DNA of 64,000 nt from Microbacterium sp. MF43 (GCF_012847295.1 NZ_JABBDY010000001.1:558001-622000); one strand, 5' to 3'; counted from the first letter of the stretch, positions 7,857 to 15,762 are shown. The notes: a model not told the origin generated them from the letters alone. Numbers and translations: made by a program.

Positions 7857-7898
7857 CGCCTGCGGGCCGTGACCCTGCCCGGTTCCGCGCGGGTGGAC

Positions 7899-7904
7899 TA
7901 GCCT
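7899..7904 (+). promoter_or_regulatory. -10 TAGCCT, leaderless, YcaQ-like gene
   Basis: Hexamer followed by 7 bases and the GTG at 7912. Confidence 0.7.
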
Positions 7905-7911
7905 CGTCCGC

Positions 7912-9009
7912 GTGACGCACCGGCTCACCCGCGACGAGGCCCGCAGGATCGCCGTGCGCGCCCAGCTGCTCGACGCCCAGCGTCCCGGCGACGTCATCGA
8001 GGTCGCGGAGCAGCTCGGCTACGTCAAGATCGACCCGACCGCGACGATCGCACCGTGCGAGCACACGGTCCTGTGGTCGCGCATCGGATGGTCGTACGAG
8101 CCGGGTCAACTGCAGAAGGCGGTCGAGATCGACCGTCTGCTGTTCGAGTTCGACGGCGCCTTCCGCCCGATGAGCCTGCTCCCGCTGATGCGTCCGGCGA
8201 TGCGCCGGTGGCCTCAGCGGGAGAGCAGTCGGCAGTGGCTCGAGGCCAACGCGCGCTTCAAGGCCGACGTCCTCGACCGCCTCCGAGCCGAGGGTCCGCT
8301 CCTGGCGAGCGAGATTCCCGACACCGCGCAGGTCGACCGCGCGCCGGACGGCTGGTCGGGCCGCAACCAGGTCCCCCACATGCTCGACTTCCTGAGCAGG
8401 CAAGGGCTGGTGGCGATCACCGGCCGCGAGGGAAGGCACCGGCGCTGGGATCTGGCCGAGCGCGTCTACCCGGCCGACCTTCCCGAGATCGAGCCTGACG
8501 AGGCCGATCGACTCCTCGCGGAGAGGCGACTGCAAGCCGTCGGCATCGCGAAAGCCCGCTCGCCCTGGTCGCAGGTCGGAGATGCGGGCGAGCGAGCGAC
8601 GGTCGAGGGAAGCAGGTGGACCTTCCGCGTCGATCCTGAGGCGCTCGCGGCTCTCGACGACGAGGACGCGGGCGGCCGTGTCGCGTTCCTCAACCCGTAC
8701 GATTCTCTGCTCTTCGATCGCCCTCGGCTGGCGGAGATCTTCGAGTTCGAGTACGTGCTCGAGCAGTTCAAGCCCAAGCCGCAGCGGATCTACGGCTACT
8801 TCGCGCATCCGATCCTCCTGGGCGACCGATTCGTGGGGATGCTGGACGCCGAGGTCGATCGCGAGCGCGATGCGCTCCGCGTGAACGCCGTCCACGAATT
8901 CCTGCCGCTCGAGCCGGAAGAGCAGGAGATGGTTCGCGCAGAGATCACGGACCTCGGAGAGTGGCTCGGGCTGCCCGTCACCGGTGTGTCGGAGCGCGCG
9001 GTGTCGTAG
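7912..9009 (+). CDS. Winged-helix protein of the YcaQ/AlkZ DNA glycosylase family
   Basis: 365 residues, full length for the HTH_42 (YcaQ/AlkZ) family, whose studied members unhook DNA interstrand crosslinks or excise alkylated bases. Family features: the N-terminal LTRDEARRIAVRAQLL helix, IDPTATIAPCEHTVLWSRIG, the winged-helix block with NQVPHMLDFLSRQGLV, and FLNPYDSLLFDRPRLAEIFEFEY near the C-terminus. In AlkZ the catalytic Gln motif sits near the segment that reads DPTATIAP here, so activity should not be assumed identical. Its stop codon TAG is also the start of the -10 of the next gene. Confidence 0.8.
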   Translation: MTHRLTRDEARRIAVRAQLLDAQRPGDVIEVAEQLGYVKIDPTATIAPCEHTVLWSRIGWSYEPGQLQKAVEIDRLLFEFDGAFRPMSLLPLMRPAMRRWPQRESSRQWLEANARFKADVLDRLRAEGPLLASEIPDTAQVDRAPDGWSGRNQVPHMLDFLSRQGLVAITGREGRHRRWDLAERVYPADLPEIEPDEADRLLAERRLQAVGIAKARSPWSQVGDAGERATVEGSRWTFRVDPEALAALDDEDAGGRVAFLNPYDSLLFDRPRLAEIFEFEYVLEQFKPKPQRIYGYFAHPILLGDRFVGMLDAEVDRERDALRVNAVHEFLPLEPEEQEMVRAEITDLGEWLGLPVTGVSERAVS

Positions 9010-9012
9010 ATT
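9007..9012 (+). promoter_or_regulatory. -10 TAGATT, leaderless, VOC gene; overlaps upstream stop codon
   Basis: The first three bases are the TAG stop of the YcaQ-like gene. Six bases then lead to the ATG at 9019. Confidence 0.7.
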
Positions 9013-9018
9013 CCCACC

Positions 9019-9381
9019 ATGGATCGTTCGGTGCCGAACCTTCCGTCGCGCGAGTTCGACGCGACGATCGTCTTCTACGGCGGCTTCGGGTTCGAGGTGG
9101 CCTACCGCGACGGCGGATGGCTCATCCTGTCGCGTGGCGGTGTGGTGCTCGAGTTCTTCCTCGCGCCCGAGCACGATCCGTACGAGAGCTGGTTCATGGC
9201 GAGCATCCGCGTCGCCGATCTCGACGGCCTGTACGCGGCCGTGCGAGACAGCGGCGTTCCCGAGCAGACCATCGGCATCCCGCGGCTGGTCCCCGTCGCG
9301 CTGCAGGAGTGGGGGCACCGCGCGGGATTCCTGATCGACCCGGACGGCACGCAGCTGCACCTCATCGAGGACGCCGGCTGA
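9019..9381 (+). CDS. VOC superfamily protein, bleomycin-resistance-like
   Basis: 120-residue protein with the paired beta-alpha-beta-beta-beta layout of the vicinal oxygen chelate fold. The chain runs SVPNLPSREFDATIVFYGGFGFEV, GGVVLEFF, SIRVADLDGLYAAV and a closing AGFLIDPDGTQLHLIED. It resembles bleomycin/phleomycin-binding proteins, which sequester the drug as dimers rather than catalyse a reaction; antibiotic binding is not proven by sequence. It is translated from a leaderless start and lies convergent to the LLM oxidoreductase. Confidence 0.8.
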   Translation: MDRSVPNLPSREFDATIVFYGGFGFEVAYRDGGWLILSRGGVVLEFFLAPEHDPYESWFMASIRVADLDGLYAAVRDSGVPEQTIGIPRLVPVALQEWGHRAGFLIDPDGTQLHLIEDAG

Positions 9382-9416
9382 CGCGCTCCCGCCGCGCCGT
9401 GACGACCGCGGTTTCG

Positions 9417-10448
9417 TCAGCCCCGCGTCCCCGTCCATCCGAGGGCCGGGGCGACGTGGGTGGCGAACGCCTCCACGATGCGGAGGTTGAACTCGACGCC
9501 CAGCTGGCTCGGGATCGTGAGCATGAGGGTGTCGGCGGCGGTGATCGCCGCGTCGTCCTTCAGCTGCTCGATGAGCACGTCGGGCTCGGCTGCGTAGGTC
9601 TTGCCGAAGGTTGAGCGCATGCCGTCGATGACACCGATCTGATCGCCGTCCTGGCGCCCGCCGAAGGTGAGGTGATCCTCGGCCGTCATCAGCGGGAAGA
9701 TCGACCGGCTCACCGACACCCGCGGCTCGCCGGTGTGTCCCGCCTCCCGCCAGGCGGCGCGGAAGGCGTCGATCTGCTCGGCCTGCAGGATGTCGAACGG
9801 GCGTCCGTCCGCAGAGGTGAGCAGCGTCGAGGACATCAGGTTCACGCCGATGCGTCCTGCCCACTCCGCGGAGTCGCGGTTGCCGGCGCCCCACCACACG
9901 CGCGATCGCAGGCCGGGTGAGTGCGGCTCGATGCGCTGCATGCCCGTCGCACCGCCTCCGAACGGCGAGGAGGAATCCCGCTCGGCCAGTCCCTCGCCCT
10001 CGATCGCGCGAAGGAAGAGGTCGAAGTGCGCGCGCGCGATGTCTGCCCCGCGAGGATCGGTTGATCCCGTGTACCCGAACGCCTCGTACCCGCGCACGAC
10101 CGTCTCGGGTGACCCTCGGCTCACGCCGAGCGCCAGGCGTCCGCCCGAGATCAGGTCGACCGCCGCAGCCTCCTCGGCGAGGTACAGCGGATTCTCGTAG
10201 CGCATGTCGATGACACCCGTGCCGACCTCGATGCGCTCGGTCTTCGCGGCGATCGCGGCGAGGAGCGGCATCGGAGACGACTGCTGGCGCGCGAAATGGT
10301 GCACCCGGAAGTAGGTGCCGTCCACGCCGAGCTCGTCCATGCCCTGCGCGAGGTCGATCGCCTGGAGCATCGAGTCGCCCGCGCTGAGCTGACGCCCGCC
10401 GCCGAGCGGGCCGTAGTGACCGAACGAGAGGGTTCCGAAACGCTGCAT
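9417..10448 (-). CDS. LLM class flavin-dependent oxidoreductase
   Basis: 343 residues, the standard length for bacterial-luciferase-like monooxygenases using FMNH2 or F420. Recognisable are GVDGTYFRVHHFARQQSSPM (the HHF substrate or flavin pocket), RIEVGTGVIDMRYENPLYLAEEAA, and GGRLALGVSRGSPE. Substrate cannot be deduced. A possible -10 (TACCGT) lies 10 bases before the ATG, giving a very short leader. Monocistronic, and divergent from the bifunctional nuclease gene. Confidence 0.88.
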   Translation of the reverse strand: MQRFGTLSFGHYGPLGGGRQLSAGDSMLQAIDLAQGMDELGVDGTYFRVHHFARQQSSPMPLLAAIAAKTERIEVGTGVIDMRYENPLYLAEEAAAVDLISGGRLALGVSRGSPETVVRGYEAFGYTGSTDPRGADIARAHFDLFLRAIEGEGLAERDSSSPFGGGATGMQRIEPHSPGLRSRVWWGAGNRDSAEWAGRIGVNLMSSTLLTSADGRPFDILQAEQIDAFRAAWREAGHTGEPRVSVSRSIFPLMTAEDHLTFGGRQDGDQIGVIDGMRSTFGKTYAAEPDVLIEQLKDDAAITAADTLMLTIPSQLGVEFNLRIVEAFATHVAPALGWTGTRG

Positions 10449-10529
10449 GACGACTGCAACGGTACGCCCGAGGCATCCATTCCGGTGAATACAGCACGTC
10501 GGCCTGGTCCCGGCCGGACCGCGCGTGCC

Positions 10530-10535
10530 TACGAT
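10530..10535 (+). promoter_or_regulatory. -10 TACGAT for the bifunctional nuclease-amidase operon
   Basis: TANNNT about 40 bases before the start codon. Unlike the leaderless genes, this one has a leader with a strong purine-rich Shine-Dalgarno (GGAGGAGGAGG, 10563-10573). Confidence 0.5.
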
Positions 10536-10576
10536 GGCAGGAGGATGGCAGGAGAAGAGGCCGGAGGAGGAGGCGG

Positions 10577-11068
10577 ATGATGCAGGTCCGAGTCGCCGGC
10601 GTCGCGCTCGACGCCTCGGGGCAGCACGTCCTGCTGCTCAAGCCCATCGATCAGCTCCCCGGAGACGGCATGGTGCTGCCGGTGTGGATCGGTCAGCTCG
10701 AGGCGACCTCGATCCTCGTCGCGGTGGAGCAGGCCGTCGTCCCGAGGCCGCTCGCGCACGACCTGATGCGCTCGATCATCACCGCGCTCGGCGCCGAGCC
10801 GGCGCGTGTCGAGATCACCCGGATCGACGACGGCACGTTCTACGCCGAGCTGACCCTCCTCGTCGGCGGGCGTGAGGTCGTCATCGACGCGCGACCCTCC
10901 GACGCCGTCGCCCTCGCGTGCCGCACGGGCACCGGGATCTGGGTCGCCGAGCCCGTGATGGACGAGGCGGGCGTGCCCGACGTCCTGACCGAGACAGACG
11001 CGAGCGATCGTCTGGACGAGTTCAAGAAGTTCCTCGACGACGTCGAGCCCGAGGATTTCGAAGCGTGA
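10577..11068 (+). CDS. Bifunctional nuclease (BFN) domain protein
   Basis: 163 residues with the BFN (DUF151) domain: VLPVWIGQLEATSIL, RPLAHDLMRSIITALG, FYAELTLLVGGREVVIDARPSDAVALACR. The family is named from a plant protein with RNase and DNase activity; in Actinobacteria it is conserved beside MerR-type regulators and its role is unclear. The acidic C-terminal tail DEFKKFLDDVEPEDFEA is typical. Two consecutive ATGs occur (10577 and 10580). The stop codon overlaps the amidase start (GTGA), indicating translational coupling. Confidence 0.88.
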   Translation: MMQVRVAGVALDASGQHVLLLKPIDQLPGDGMVLPVWIGQLEATSILVAVEQAVVPRPLAHDLMRSIITALGAEPARVEITRIDDGTFYAELTLLVGGREVVIDARPSDAVALACRTGTGIWVAEPVMDEAGVPDVLTETDASDRLDEFKKFLDDVEPEDFEA

Positions 11069-12450
11069 TCGCAGGCGCGGCCGAGGCATCCGCCCTCGAC
11101 ATCGCGGCCGCCGTGAGGTCGGCGACGATCAGTGCAGTCGATGTGGTCGACGCGCATCTCGACCGCATCCGCACCGACAATCCACGCCTGAACGCCCTCA
11201 CGGTGATCTTCGCCGACCGGGCCAGGGCGGAGGCCGAACGCGTTGACGCGGCCGTCGCGCGGGGTGAAGACCCGGGCCCGCTCGCCGGGGTGCCGTTCTC
11301 GGTGAAGGAGAACATCGACCTCACCTGGTCGGCCTCGACCAGTGGCTGGCGCGGACTGGCGGACGCCGTTCCCGACCGGGACGCCACGGTGGTTCGGCGC
11401 ACGCGGCACGCAGGGGCGATCCCCATCGGCCGCGGCAACATGCCGGACTTCGGCATGCGCTGGGACACCGACAACGACCTCTTCGGCCGCACTCTGAACC
11501 CGTACGACCCGGCCCGCACGGCGGGCGGCTCGAGCGGGGGAGATGGTGTCGCCGTTGCGACCGGAATGGCCGCGCTCGGACTGGGCAACGACTTCGGCGG
11601 GTCGGTGCGCATCCCGGCGGCGGTGAACGGGGTGTTCGGCCTCCGGCCCTCTTTCGGGCGCGTGCCGCGCGCGGCGGTGCGAGGCACGCCGGTCGCGATG
11701 ACGCTGCAGCAGTTCTCCGTGAACGGCGCCCTCGCCCGCACGGTCGACGATCTCGAGCTCTGGCTCGACGTCGTGGCGGGCTTCGATGCCGACGACCCCG
11801 TGTCCCTCGACCTCGATCTGCGTCCGACCGAGGCGCCGCCTCGCCGCGTCGCGGTGCTGCGAAACCCGCTGGGATGGGGAGTGGACCCCGAGGTCGAGGC
11901 ATCCGTCGAAACCGTCGCCTCCCGCCTCGAGGCAGCGGGCTGGCAGGTCGAGGCCGCCGAGCCGCCCATGCTCGAGCAGGCCGCCGTGCTGTGGCGGCGC
12001 CTCGCGTGCACCGACATGCTGCTCACGCTCGATCCGGCCGTCCTGCCCCAGCCGCTCGGGGCCTCGGCGACCGCTTTCCTGCGTGACAGCACCGCCGCCG
12101 CGCGGCCGTTCGAGACGGCTGCCGACTACGCCGCCGCGTGGGCGCAGCGCGCCGTGATCGCGGCCGAGTGGCGCCGGTTCCAGCGCATGCTGCCGGTGAT
12201 CCTGGGCCCGGTGTTCGCCACGCGCGTGCCGCCGGTCGACTTCGATCTGGGGGGACCGGATGCCGCCACCGACGCGTGGCGCAGCCTGCGGCTGACCGTG
12301 GCGGCGAACTTCCTCGGGCTCCCCGCCGTCGCGGTTCCGGCCGGGCTCGACAGCGGCGGAGTGCCCCTCGGCGTGCAGCTGATCGGACCCGCGCACGCGG
12401 ACCGGTTCGTGCTCAGCGCGGCCCGCGACGCCGGTACCCGCAGAGCGTGA
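11065..12450 (+). CDS. Amidase, amidase-signature family
   Basis: 461-residue amidase of the Ser-cis-Ser-Lys class, hydrolysing amide bonds of an unknown substrate. The triad is readable: Lys81 in SVKENIDL, Ser156 in AGGSSGG, and nucleophile Ser180 in DFGGSVRIPAA, with the canonical spacings of 75 and 24 residues. The start is the GTG at 11065, which overlaps the stop of the nuclease gene; an upstream extension in the same frame reads as the nuclease shadow and is rejected. The last 38 bp overlap the convergent DUF1232 gene. It is not expected to be GatA, as gatB and gatC are absent. Confidence 0.88.
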   Translation: MIAGAAEASALDIAAAVRSATISAVDVVDAHLDRIRTDNPRLNALTVIFADRARAEAERVDAAVARGEDPGPLAGVPFSVKENIDLTWSASTSGWRGLADAVPDRDATVVRRTRHAGAIPIGRGNMPDFGMRWDTDNDLFGRTLNPYDPARTAGGSSGGDGVAVATGMAALGLGNDFGGSVRIPAAVNGVFGLRPSFGRVPRAAVRGTPVAMTLQQFSVNGALARTVDDLELWLDVVAGFDADDPVSLDLDLRPTEAPPRRVAVLRNPLGWGVDPEVEASVETVASRLEAAGWQVEAAEPPMLEQAAVLWRRLACTDMLLTLDPAVLPQPLGASATAFLRDSTAAARPFETAADYAAAWAQRAVIAAEWRRFQRMLPVILGPVFATRVPPVDFDLGGPDAATDAWRSLRLTVAANFLGLPAVAVPAGLDSGGVPLGVQLIGPAHADRFVLSAARDAGTRRA

Positions 12451-12841
12451 GGACTGTTGCGAGACCGGCGGGCGTGCCGGGCCAGTGCCGTTCGATCGCC
12501 TCGATCCCGGCGTGGCGGATCGCTGACCTCAGCACGATGGCGACGACGATCGCGTCGTCGGCGAAGCCGATGACGGGAAGGAAGTCGGGCACGAGGTCGA
12601 TCGGCAGGAGCAGATAGCCGAGGAGGCCGAGCAGCCACCATCGGGTGGCGCGCGGTACGGAGGGATCGGAAGCGAGCCGTTTCACGAGCCGCACGACGTC
12701 GGGCACCAGGCGCATGACCGCGCGCCAGTCGACTTCGTTCCCCGCGCGTCGCTGCTGGACCCACAGCACGAGCAGGAGGCTCAGCCACAGCAGCAGCACG
12801 CCCCCCAGCACGCCGAGGACGATCGTCAGCCATTCCGGCAT
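12413..12841 (-). CDS. YkvA/DUF1232 family membrane protein
   Basis: 142 residues. An N-terminal membrane anchor (LTIVLGVLGGVLLLWLSLLLVL) is followed by a DUF1232 domain with its signature LLPIDLVPDFLPVIGFADD, a short hydrophobic hairpin with conserved acidic residues. Function unknown across the family. Its 3-prime end overlaps the end of the amidase by 38 bp, so both termini are coding on both strands. It lies 40 bp downstream of the aquaporin gene on the same strand and could be read with it. Confidence 0.88.
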   Translation of the reverse strand: MPEWLTIVLGVLGGVLLLWLSLLLVLWVQQRRAGNEVDWRAVMRLVPDVVRLVKRLASDPSVPRATRWWLLGLLGYLLLPIDLVPDFLPVIGFADDAIVVAIVLRSAIRHAGIEAIERHWPGTPAGLATVLTLCGYRRRGPR

Positions 12842-12881
12842 CTGGCCTCCTCGGGGTGGCGGGCGGGGTCGGGCGGCGGCG

Positions 12882-13568
12882 TCAGGCCTCGACGGTGACG
12901 CGCCCGGTCTCGACCGGGAACAGAGCGCGCACGGTCAGCCATCCCACCGCCCCGCCGGCCAGCTGAGCCGCGACGAACGGGAGCGCGGACGCCGGCGAGA
13001 TGCCGGCGAAGGTGTCGCTGAACATGCGGCCGACGGTGATGGCGGGGTTGGCGAAGCTCGTGGACGACGTGAAGAAGTAGGCGGCGCCGATGTAGGCGCC
13101 GACCGCGGGCGCGGCGATCGCCGAGCGCCCCGTGCGCACGAGCGCGAACACCACCACGACGAGTCCCGCCGTCGCCACGACCTCGGAGAGCAGGAGCGGC
13201 CAGCCGGAGCGCTCGGTGGTGCTCCAGGCGACGGCGGGCTCGCCGAACAGGACGTTGGCGAGGATCGCGCCGCCGATGCAGCCGAGCACCTGCGCGGGGA
13301 TGTAGGCCGCCGCGACGGCCCACTTCTCGCGATGGAGCGTGATGTCGGCGACGGTGATCACCGGATTGAAATGCGCCCCCGACACCGAAGCGAAGACCAG
13401 GATGAGCACCGTGAGAGCGAGGGCGGTGGAGAAGGCGTTCTCGAAGAGCTGCAGTCCCGTATCGCCCGGAGAGAGCCGCTGGGCCGCGATGCCCGATCCG
13501 ACGACCGCCAGTGTCAGCCCGGCGCTTCCGAGCAGCTCGCCGAGCGCGGCACGGGACGAGTGACTCAC
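12882..13568 (-). CDS. MIP/aquaporin family channel, arsenic-locus type
   Basis: 228 residues with six membrane spans and two half-helix motifs: HFNPVIT in the first half and FANPAIT in the second (NPV/NPA in place of NPA/NPA). Adjacent arsenate reductase genes suggest an AqpS-like role. In Sinorhizobium meliloti an aquaglyceroporin in an ars operon lets arsenite, produced inside by ArsC, flow out down its gradient. No ArsB or Acr3 pump is present in this window. The start is GTG 13568 behind a GAGGAG Shine-Dalgarno. It is divergent from arsR-arsC; a 5-6-5 inverted repeat lies in its promoter. Confidence 0.85.
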   Translation of the reverse strand: MSHSSRAALGELLGSAGLTLAVVGSGIAAQRLSPGDTGLQLFENAFSTALALTVLILVFASVSGAHFNPVITVADITLHREKWAVAAAYIPAQVLGCIGGAILANVLFGEPAVAWSTTERSGWPLLLSEVVATAGLVVVVFALVRTGRSAIAAPAVGAYIGAAYFFTSSTSFANPAITVGRMFSDTFAGISPASALPFVAAQLAGGAVGWLTVRALFPVETGRVTVEA

Positions 13569-13629
13569 GATTGCTCCTCTGGGATGCCGTCGCCGGCCGA
13601 TCCGGACGGCATGCGTCGATCGTAGTCAC

Positions 13630-13645
13630 ATAGATCCCGATCGAT
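13630..13645. promoter_or_regulatory. Candidate ArsR operator 1, ATAGA-N6-TCGAT
   Basis: A 16-bp element between the aquaporin and the arsR-arsC fusion. It differs by one base in the half-sites from the element before arsC at 14600-14615. It falls between a possible -35 and the -10 (TACGAT, 13619-13624, minus strand) of the aquaporin. Confidence 0.5.
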
Positions 13646-13696
13646 AAATCGCGGAGCGCGATCGGCTTCGGCGGCGCCTGTCGGCGTGTGCGCGGA

Positions 13697-13702
13697 TAGA
13701 CT
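13697..13702 (+). promoter_or_regulatory. -10 TAGACT, leaderless, arsR-arsC fusion
   Basis: Hexamer followed by 7 bases and the ATG at 13710. Supports this ATG over the GTG at 13686. Confidence 0.65.
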
Positions 13703-13709
13703 CCGGCCT

Positions 13710-14582
13710 ATGGGTTCTGAGGAGGATCGCGGCCTGACGGTGCTGGCCGATCCGACGCGAGCGCGCATCCTCCGCCTGATCCGCGATTCCGACGACGGGC
13801 GCGCGCTCGTCGGAGAGCTCGCCGAGACGCTCGCGCTGCGACAGCCGACGGTCAGCCACCACATGAAGGCCCTCCTCGCCGACGGAGTGGTCGCACGCCA
13901 GCCCGACGGTCGGCGCGTCTGGTACTCGATCGCTCCCGCGCACGCCGACCGCGTCGACGCGCTCCTGGGTGATGCCGGCGCCGGGGCCGCGCCCGACCTC
14001 GAGCGCATCGCCGCCGATCTGGCGGAGCGGTATGCCGGGGTCTTCAGTCGCGAGACCGTGCAGGAGATGGTGCGCGAGAGCAGTGAACTGCTGTCGCGAG
14101 AGTCGTCCGCGCCGCTCCTCGCGTCGCGCACCTCCGCCTTCGCGTCGGCACGCCTCGACGCGATCCGCCGCGCGGAGGGTGAGCGTCCCGAGCGACCCGA
14201 GGTGCTGTTCGTCTGTGTGCAGAACGCCGGACGGTCCCAGCTCGCCGCGGGCATTCTGCGCCAGCTCGCGGGGGAGCGCGTCGTCGTCCGCACGGCGGGA
14301 TCGGCACCCGCAGGGGACGTGCGCGCGTCGATCGTGCGCGCACTCGACGAGATCGGCGTCTCGCTGGGTGGAGAGTTCCCGAAACCCCTCACCGATGAAG
14401 TGGTGCGGGCGGCCGATGTCGTCGTCACGATGGGCTGCGGCGATGCCTGCCCGGTGTATCCCGGGCGTCGCTATCTCGACTGGCCGATCGAGGATCCCGT
14501 CGACAAGCCGCCGGCGACGGTGCGCGCGATCCGCGACGATATCGAGCAGCGCGTGCGGCTCCTGCTGCAGGAACTGCTCTGA
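13710..14582 (+). CDS. ArsR repressor fused to low-molecular-weight arsenate reductase
   Basis: 290 residues in three parts. Residues 1-85: ArsR-type winged helix (VLADPTRARILRLI, LRQPTVSHHMKALL). Residues 90-160: a helical segment, as in three-helix-bundle ArsC proteins. Residues 163-290: a PTPase-fold ArsC with Cys169 in the C-X5-R loop CVQNAGR and Cys243/Cys247 in MGCGDACP for thiol relay. It should bind ars promoters and reduce arsenate. The DNA-binding part contains no cysteine, so the usual ArsR arsenite site is missing and sensing may involve the reductase domain (inference). It is divergent from the aquaporin; arsC follows 63 bp downstream. Confidence 0.88.
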   Translation: MGSEEDRGLTVLADPTRARILRLIRDSDDGRALVGELAETLALRQPTVSHHMKALLADGVVARQPDGRRVWYSIAPAHADRVDALLGDAGAGAAPDLERIAADLAERYAGVFSRETVQEMVRESSELLSRESSAPLLASRTSAFASARLDAIRRAEGERPERPEVLFVCVQNAGRSQLAAGILRQLAGERVVVRTAGSAPAGDVRASIVRALDEIGVSLGGEFPKPLTDEVVRAADVVVTMGCGDACPVYPGRRYLDWPIEDPVDKPPATVRAIRDDIEQRVRLLLQELL

Positions 14583-14599
14583 TCCGCGTTTCTTAACCG

Positions 14600-14615
14600 A
14601 TAGATATGGGTCTAT
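14600..14615. promoter_or_regulatory. Candidate ArsR operator 2, ATAGA-N6-TCTAT
   Basis: Perfect 5-bp inverted repeat with a 6-bp spacer, placed between a -35-like TTCTTA and the -10 TATGCT (14613-14618) of arsC. Same architecture as the element at 13630-13645. Confidence 0.6.
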
Positions 14616-14618
14616 GCT
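14613..14618 (+). promoter_or_regulatory. -10 TATGCT of arsC
   Basis: About 28 bases before the arsC ATG and overlapping the candidate operator by three bases. Confidence 0.5.
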
Positions 14619-14645
14619 TTGCGTGAGAGTGAAAGCGAGGCATCC

Positions 14646-15059
14646 ATGTCAGACAAGCCCACCGTCCTGTTCGTCTGCGTGCACAACGCTGGACGCTCGC
14701 AGATGGCGGCCGGATACCTGCGAGCCCTCGGCGGCGACCGGGTAGAGGTGCTGTCGGCCGGCTCCGCGCCGAAGGACCAGATCAACCCCGTCGCCGTGGC
14801 CGCCATGGCGGAGGAGGGCATCGACATCGCCGGCAACACGCCGAAGGTGCTCACCGTCGAGGCTGTGAAGGAGTCCGACGTCGTCATCACGATGGGCTGC
14901 GGCGACGCCTGCCCTGTCTTCCCGGGCAAGCGGTACGAGGACTGGGAGCTCGACGATCCCGCAGGGCAGTCGATCGAATCCGTTCGCCCCATCCGCGACG
15001 AGATCCGTGGGCGCATCGAGGCGCTGCTCTCGGAGATCCTCCCCTCCGGACGGGCCTGA
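14646..15059 (+). CDS. arsC: Arsenate reductase, LMW-PTPase family
   Basis: 137-residue stand-alone ArsC. Cys11 in VCVHNAGRSQMAAGY begins the phosphate-binding loop; Cys85 and Cys89 in MGCGDACPVFPG complete the thioredoxin-type relay. It reduces arsenate to arsenite in the cytoplasm. The start at ATG 14646 gives MSDKPTVLFVC, the normal N-terminus; an upstream in-frame ATG would add nine unrelated residues and overlap the promoter. It is the first gene of an operon: its TGA overlaps the ATG of the next reductase by one base. Confidence 0.93.
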   Translation: MSDKPTVLFVCVHNAGRSQMAAGYLRALGGDRVEVLSAGSAPKDQINPVAVAAMAEEGIDIAGNTPKVLTVEAVKESDVVITMGCGDACPVFPGKRYEDWELDDPAGQSIESVRPIRDEIRGRIEALLSEILPSGRA

Positions 15060-15715
15060 TGACCGGCGTCGAGGGCTACTCGGCGCTGCGATCGCCCGAC
15101 GCGATCCTTCACCGGGCGACCGAGCGCCTTGCTCAGAGGTTCGCGGGACTGGTCGGAGCAGAGACGGTCGAGAAGGTCGTCTTCGAGTCCTACGTCGCGC
15201 TCGGGCGGTCCGCCCGCGTCCCCACGCACGTTCCGGCGCTCGCCGAGAAGTTCGCCGCGGAACGCCTCGTCGCGCTCGGGCAGGCGGAGGGCCTCATCTT
15301 CAAAGCCGTTCCCGAAGTGCTGTACCTCTGCGTGCACAACGCCGGGCGATCGCAGATGGCGGCCGCGATCACCCGGCACCTCTCCGGCGACCGCGTGCAC
15401 GTGCGCTCCGCCGGGTCTCGGCCGACGGGTGACGGCGTTCTTCCCTCGGTCATCGCGGTGCTCGAGGAGATCGGGATCACCGTCGACGAGGAGTTCCCCA
15501 AGCCGCTGACGGACGACGTCGTGCGGGCCGCCGACGCCGTGGTCAGCATGGGCTGCGGTGACGCGTGTCCGCTCTATCCCGGCAAGCGCTACCTCGACTG
15601 GGATCTCCCCGATCCGGCGACGCTGGACCTCGACGGCGTTCGCGCCGTGCGCGACGAGATCCGCCTCCGCGTCGTCGAACTGTTGTCGGAGCTTTCGCCG
15701 GCGCCGCGCAGCTGA
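15059..15715 (+). CDS. Arsenate reductase with N-terminal three-helix domain
   Basis: 218 residues. Residues 1-80 are helical (ILHRATERLAQRFAGLVGAE, VEKVVFESYVAL), matching the N-terminal three-helix bundle of Corynebacterium ArsC1-type enzymes. The LMW-PTPase domain follows with Cys91 in CVHNAGRSQMAAA and the relay MGCGDACPLYPG. It is closer to the reductase half of the ArsR-ArsC fusion (EFPKPLTDxVVRAAD is shared) than to the 137-residue ArsC, so the locus appears to combine two reductase types. Translation is coupled to arsC through TGATG. Confidence 0.88.
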   Translation: MTGVEGYSALRSPDAILHRATERLAQRFAGLVGAETVEKVVFESYVALGRSARVPTHVPALAEKFAAERLVALGQAEGLIFKAVPEVLYLCVHNAGRSQMAAAITRHLSGDRVHVRSAGSRPTGDGVLPSVIAVLEEIGITVDEEFPKPLTDDVVRAADAVVSMGCGDACPLYPGKRYLDWDLPDPATLDLDGVRAVRDEIRLRVVELLSELSPAPRS

Positions 15716-15743
15716 CCCCACGTGTCGCGGGGCTCCCTCCCGG

Positions 15744-15758
15744 TACCCCAAGGGGGTA
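15744..15758. promoter_or_regulatory. CsoR-type copper operator 1, TACCCC-AAG-GGGGTA
   Basis: 15-bp inverted repeat with the C-tract/G-tract layout of CsoR/RicR sites. It overlaps the first two bases of the -10 TATAGT (15757-15762) of the DUF6153 gene, a repressor position. Confidence 0.7.
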
Positions 15759-15762
15759 TAGT
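15757..15762 (+). promoter_or_regulatory. -10 TATAGT of the DUF6153-DUF305 operon
   Basis: Near-consensus hexamer about 15 bases before the ATG at 15777, overlapping the copper operator. Confidence 0.6.

Noticed and set aside
7723-10647. Long open frame of 974 codons on the minus strand
   Set aside because: It runs antisense to the YcaQ-like and VOC genes and through the LLM gene in another frame; Arg/Ala-rich with no domain. A GC-rich shadow.
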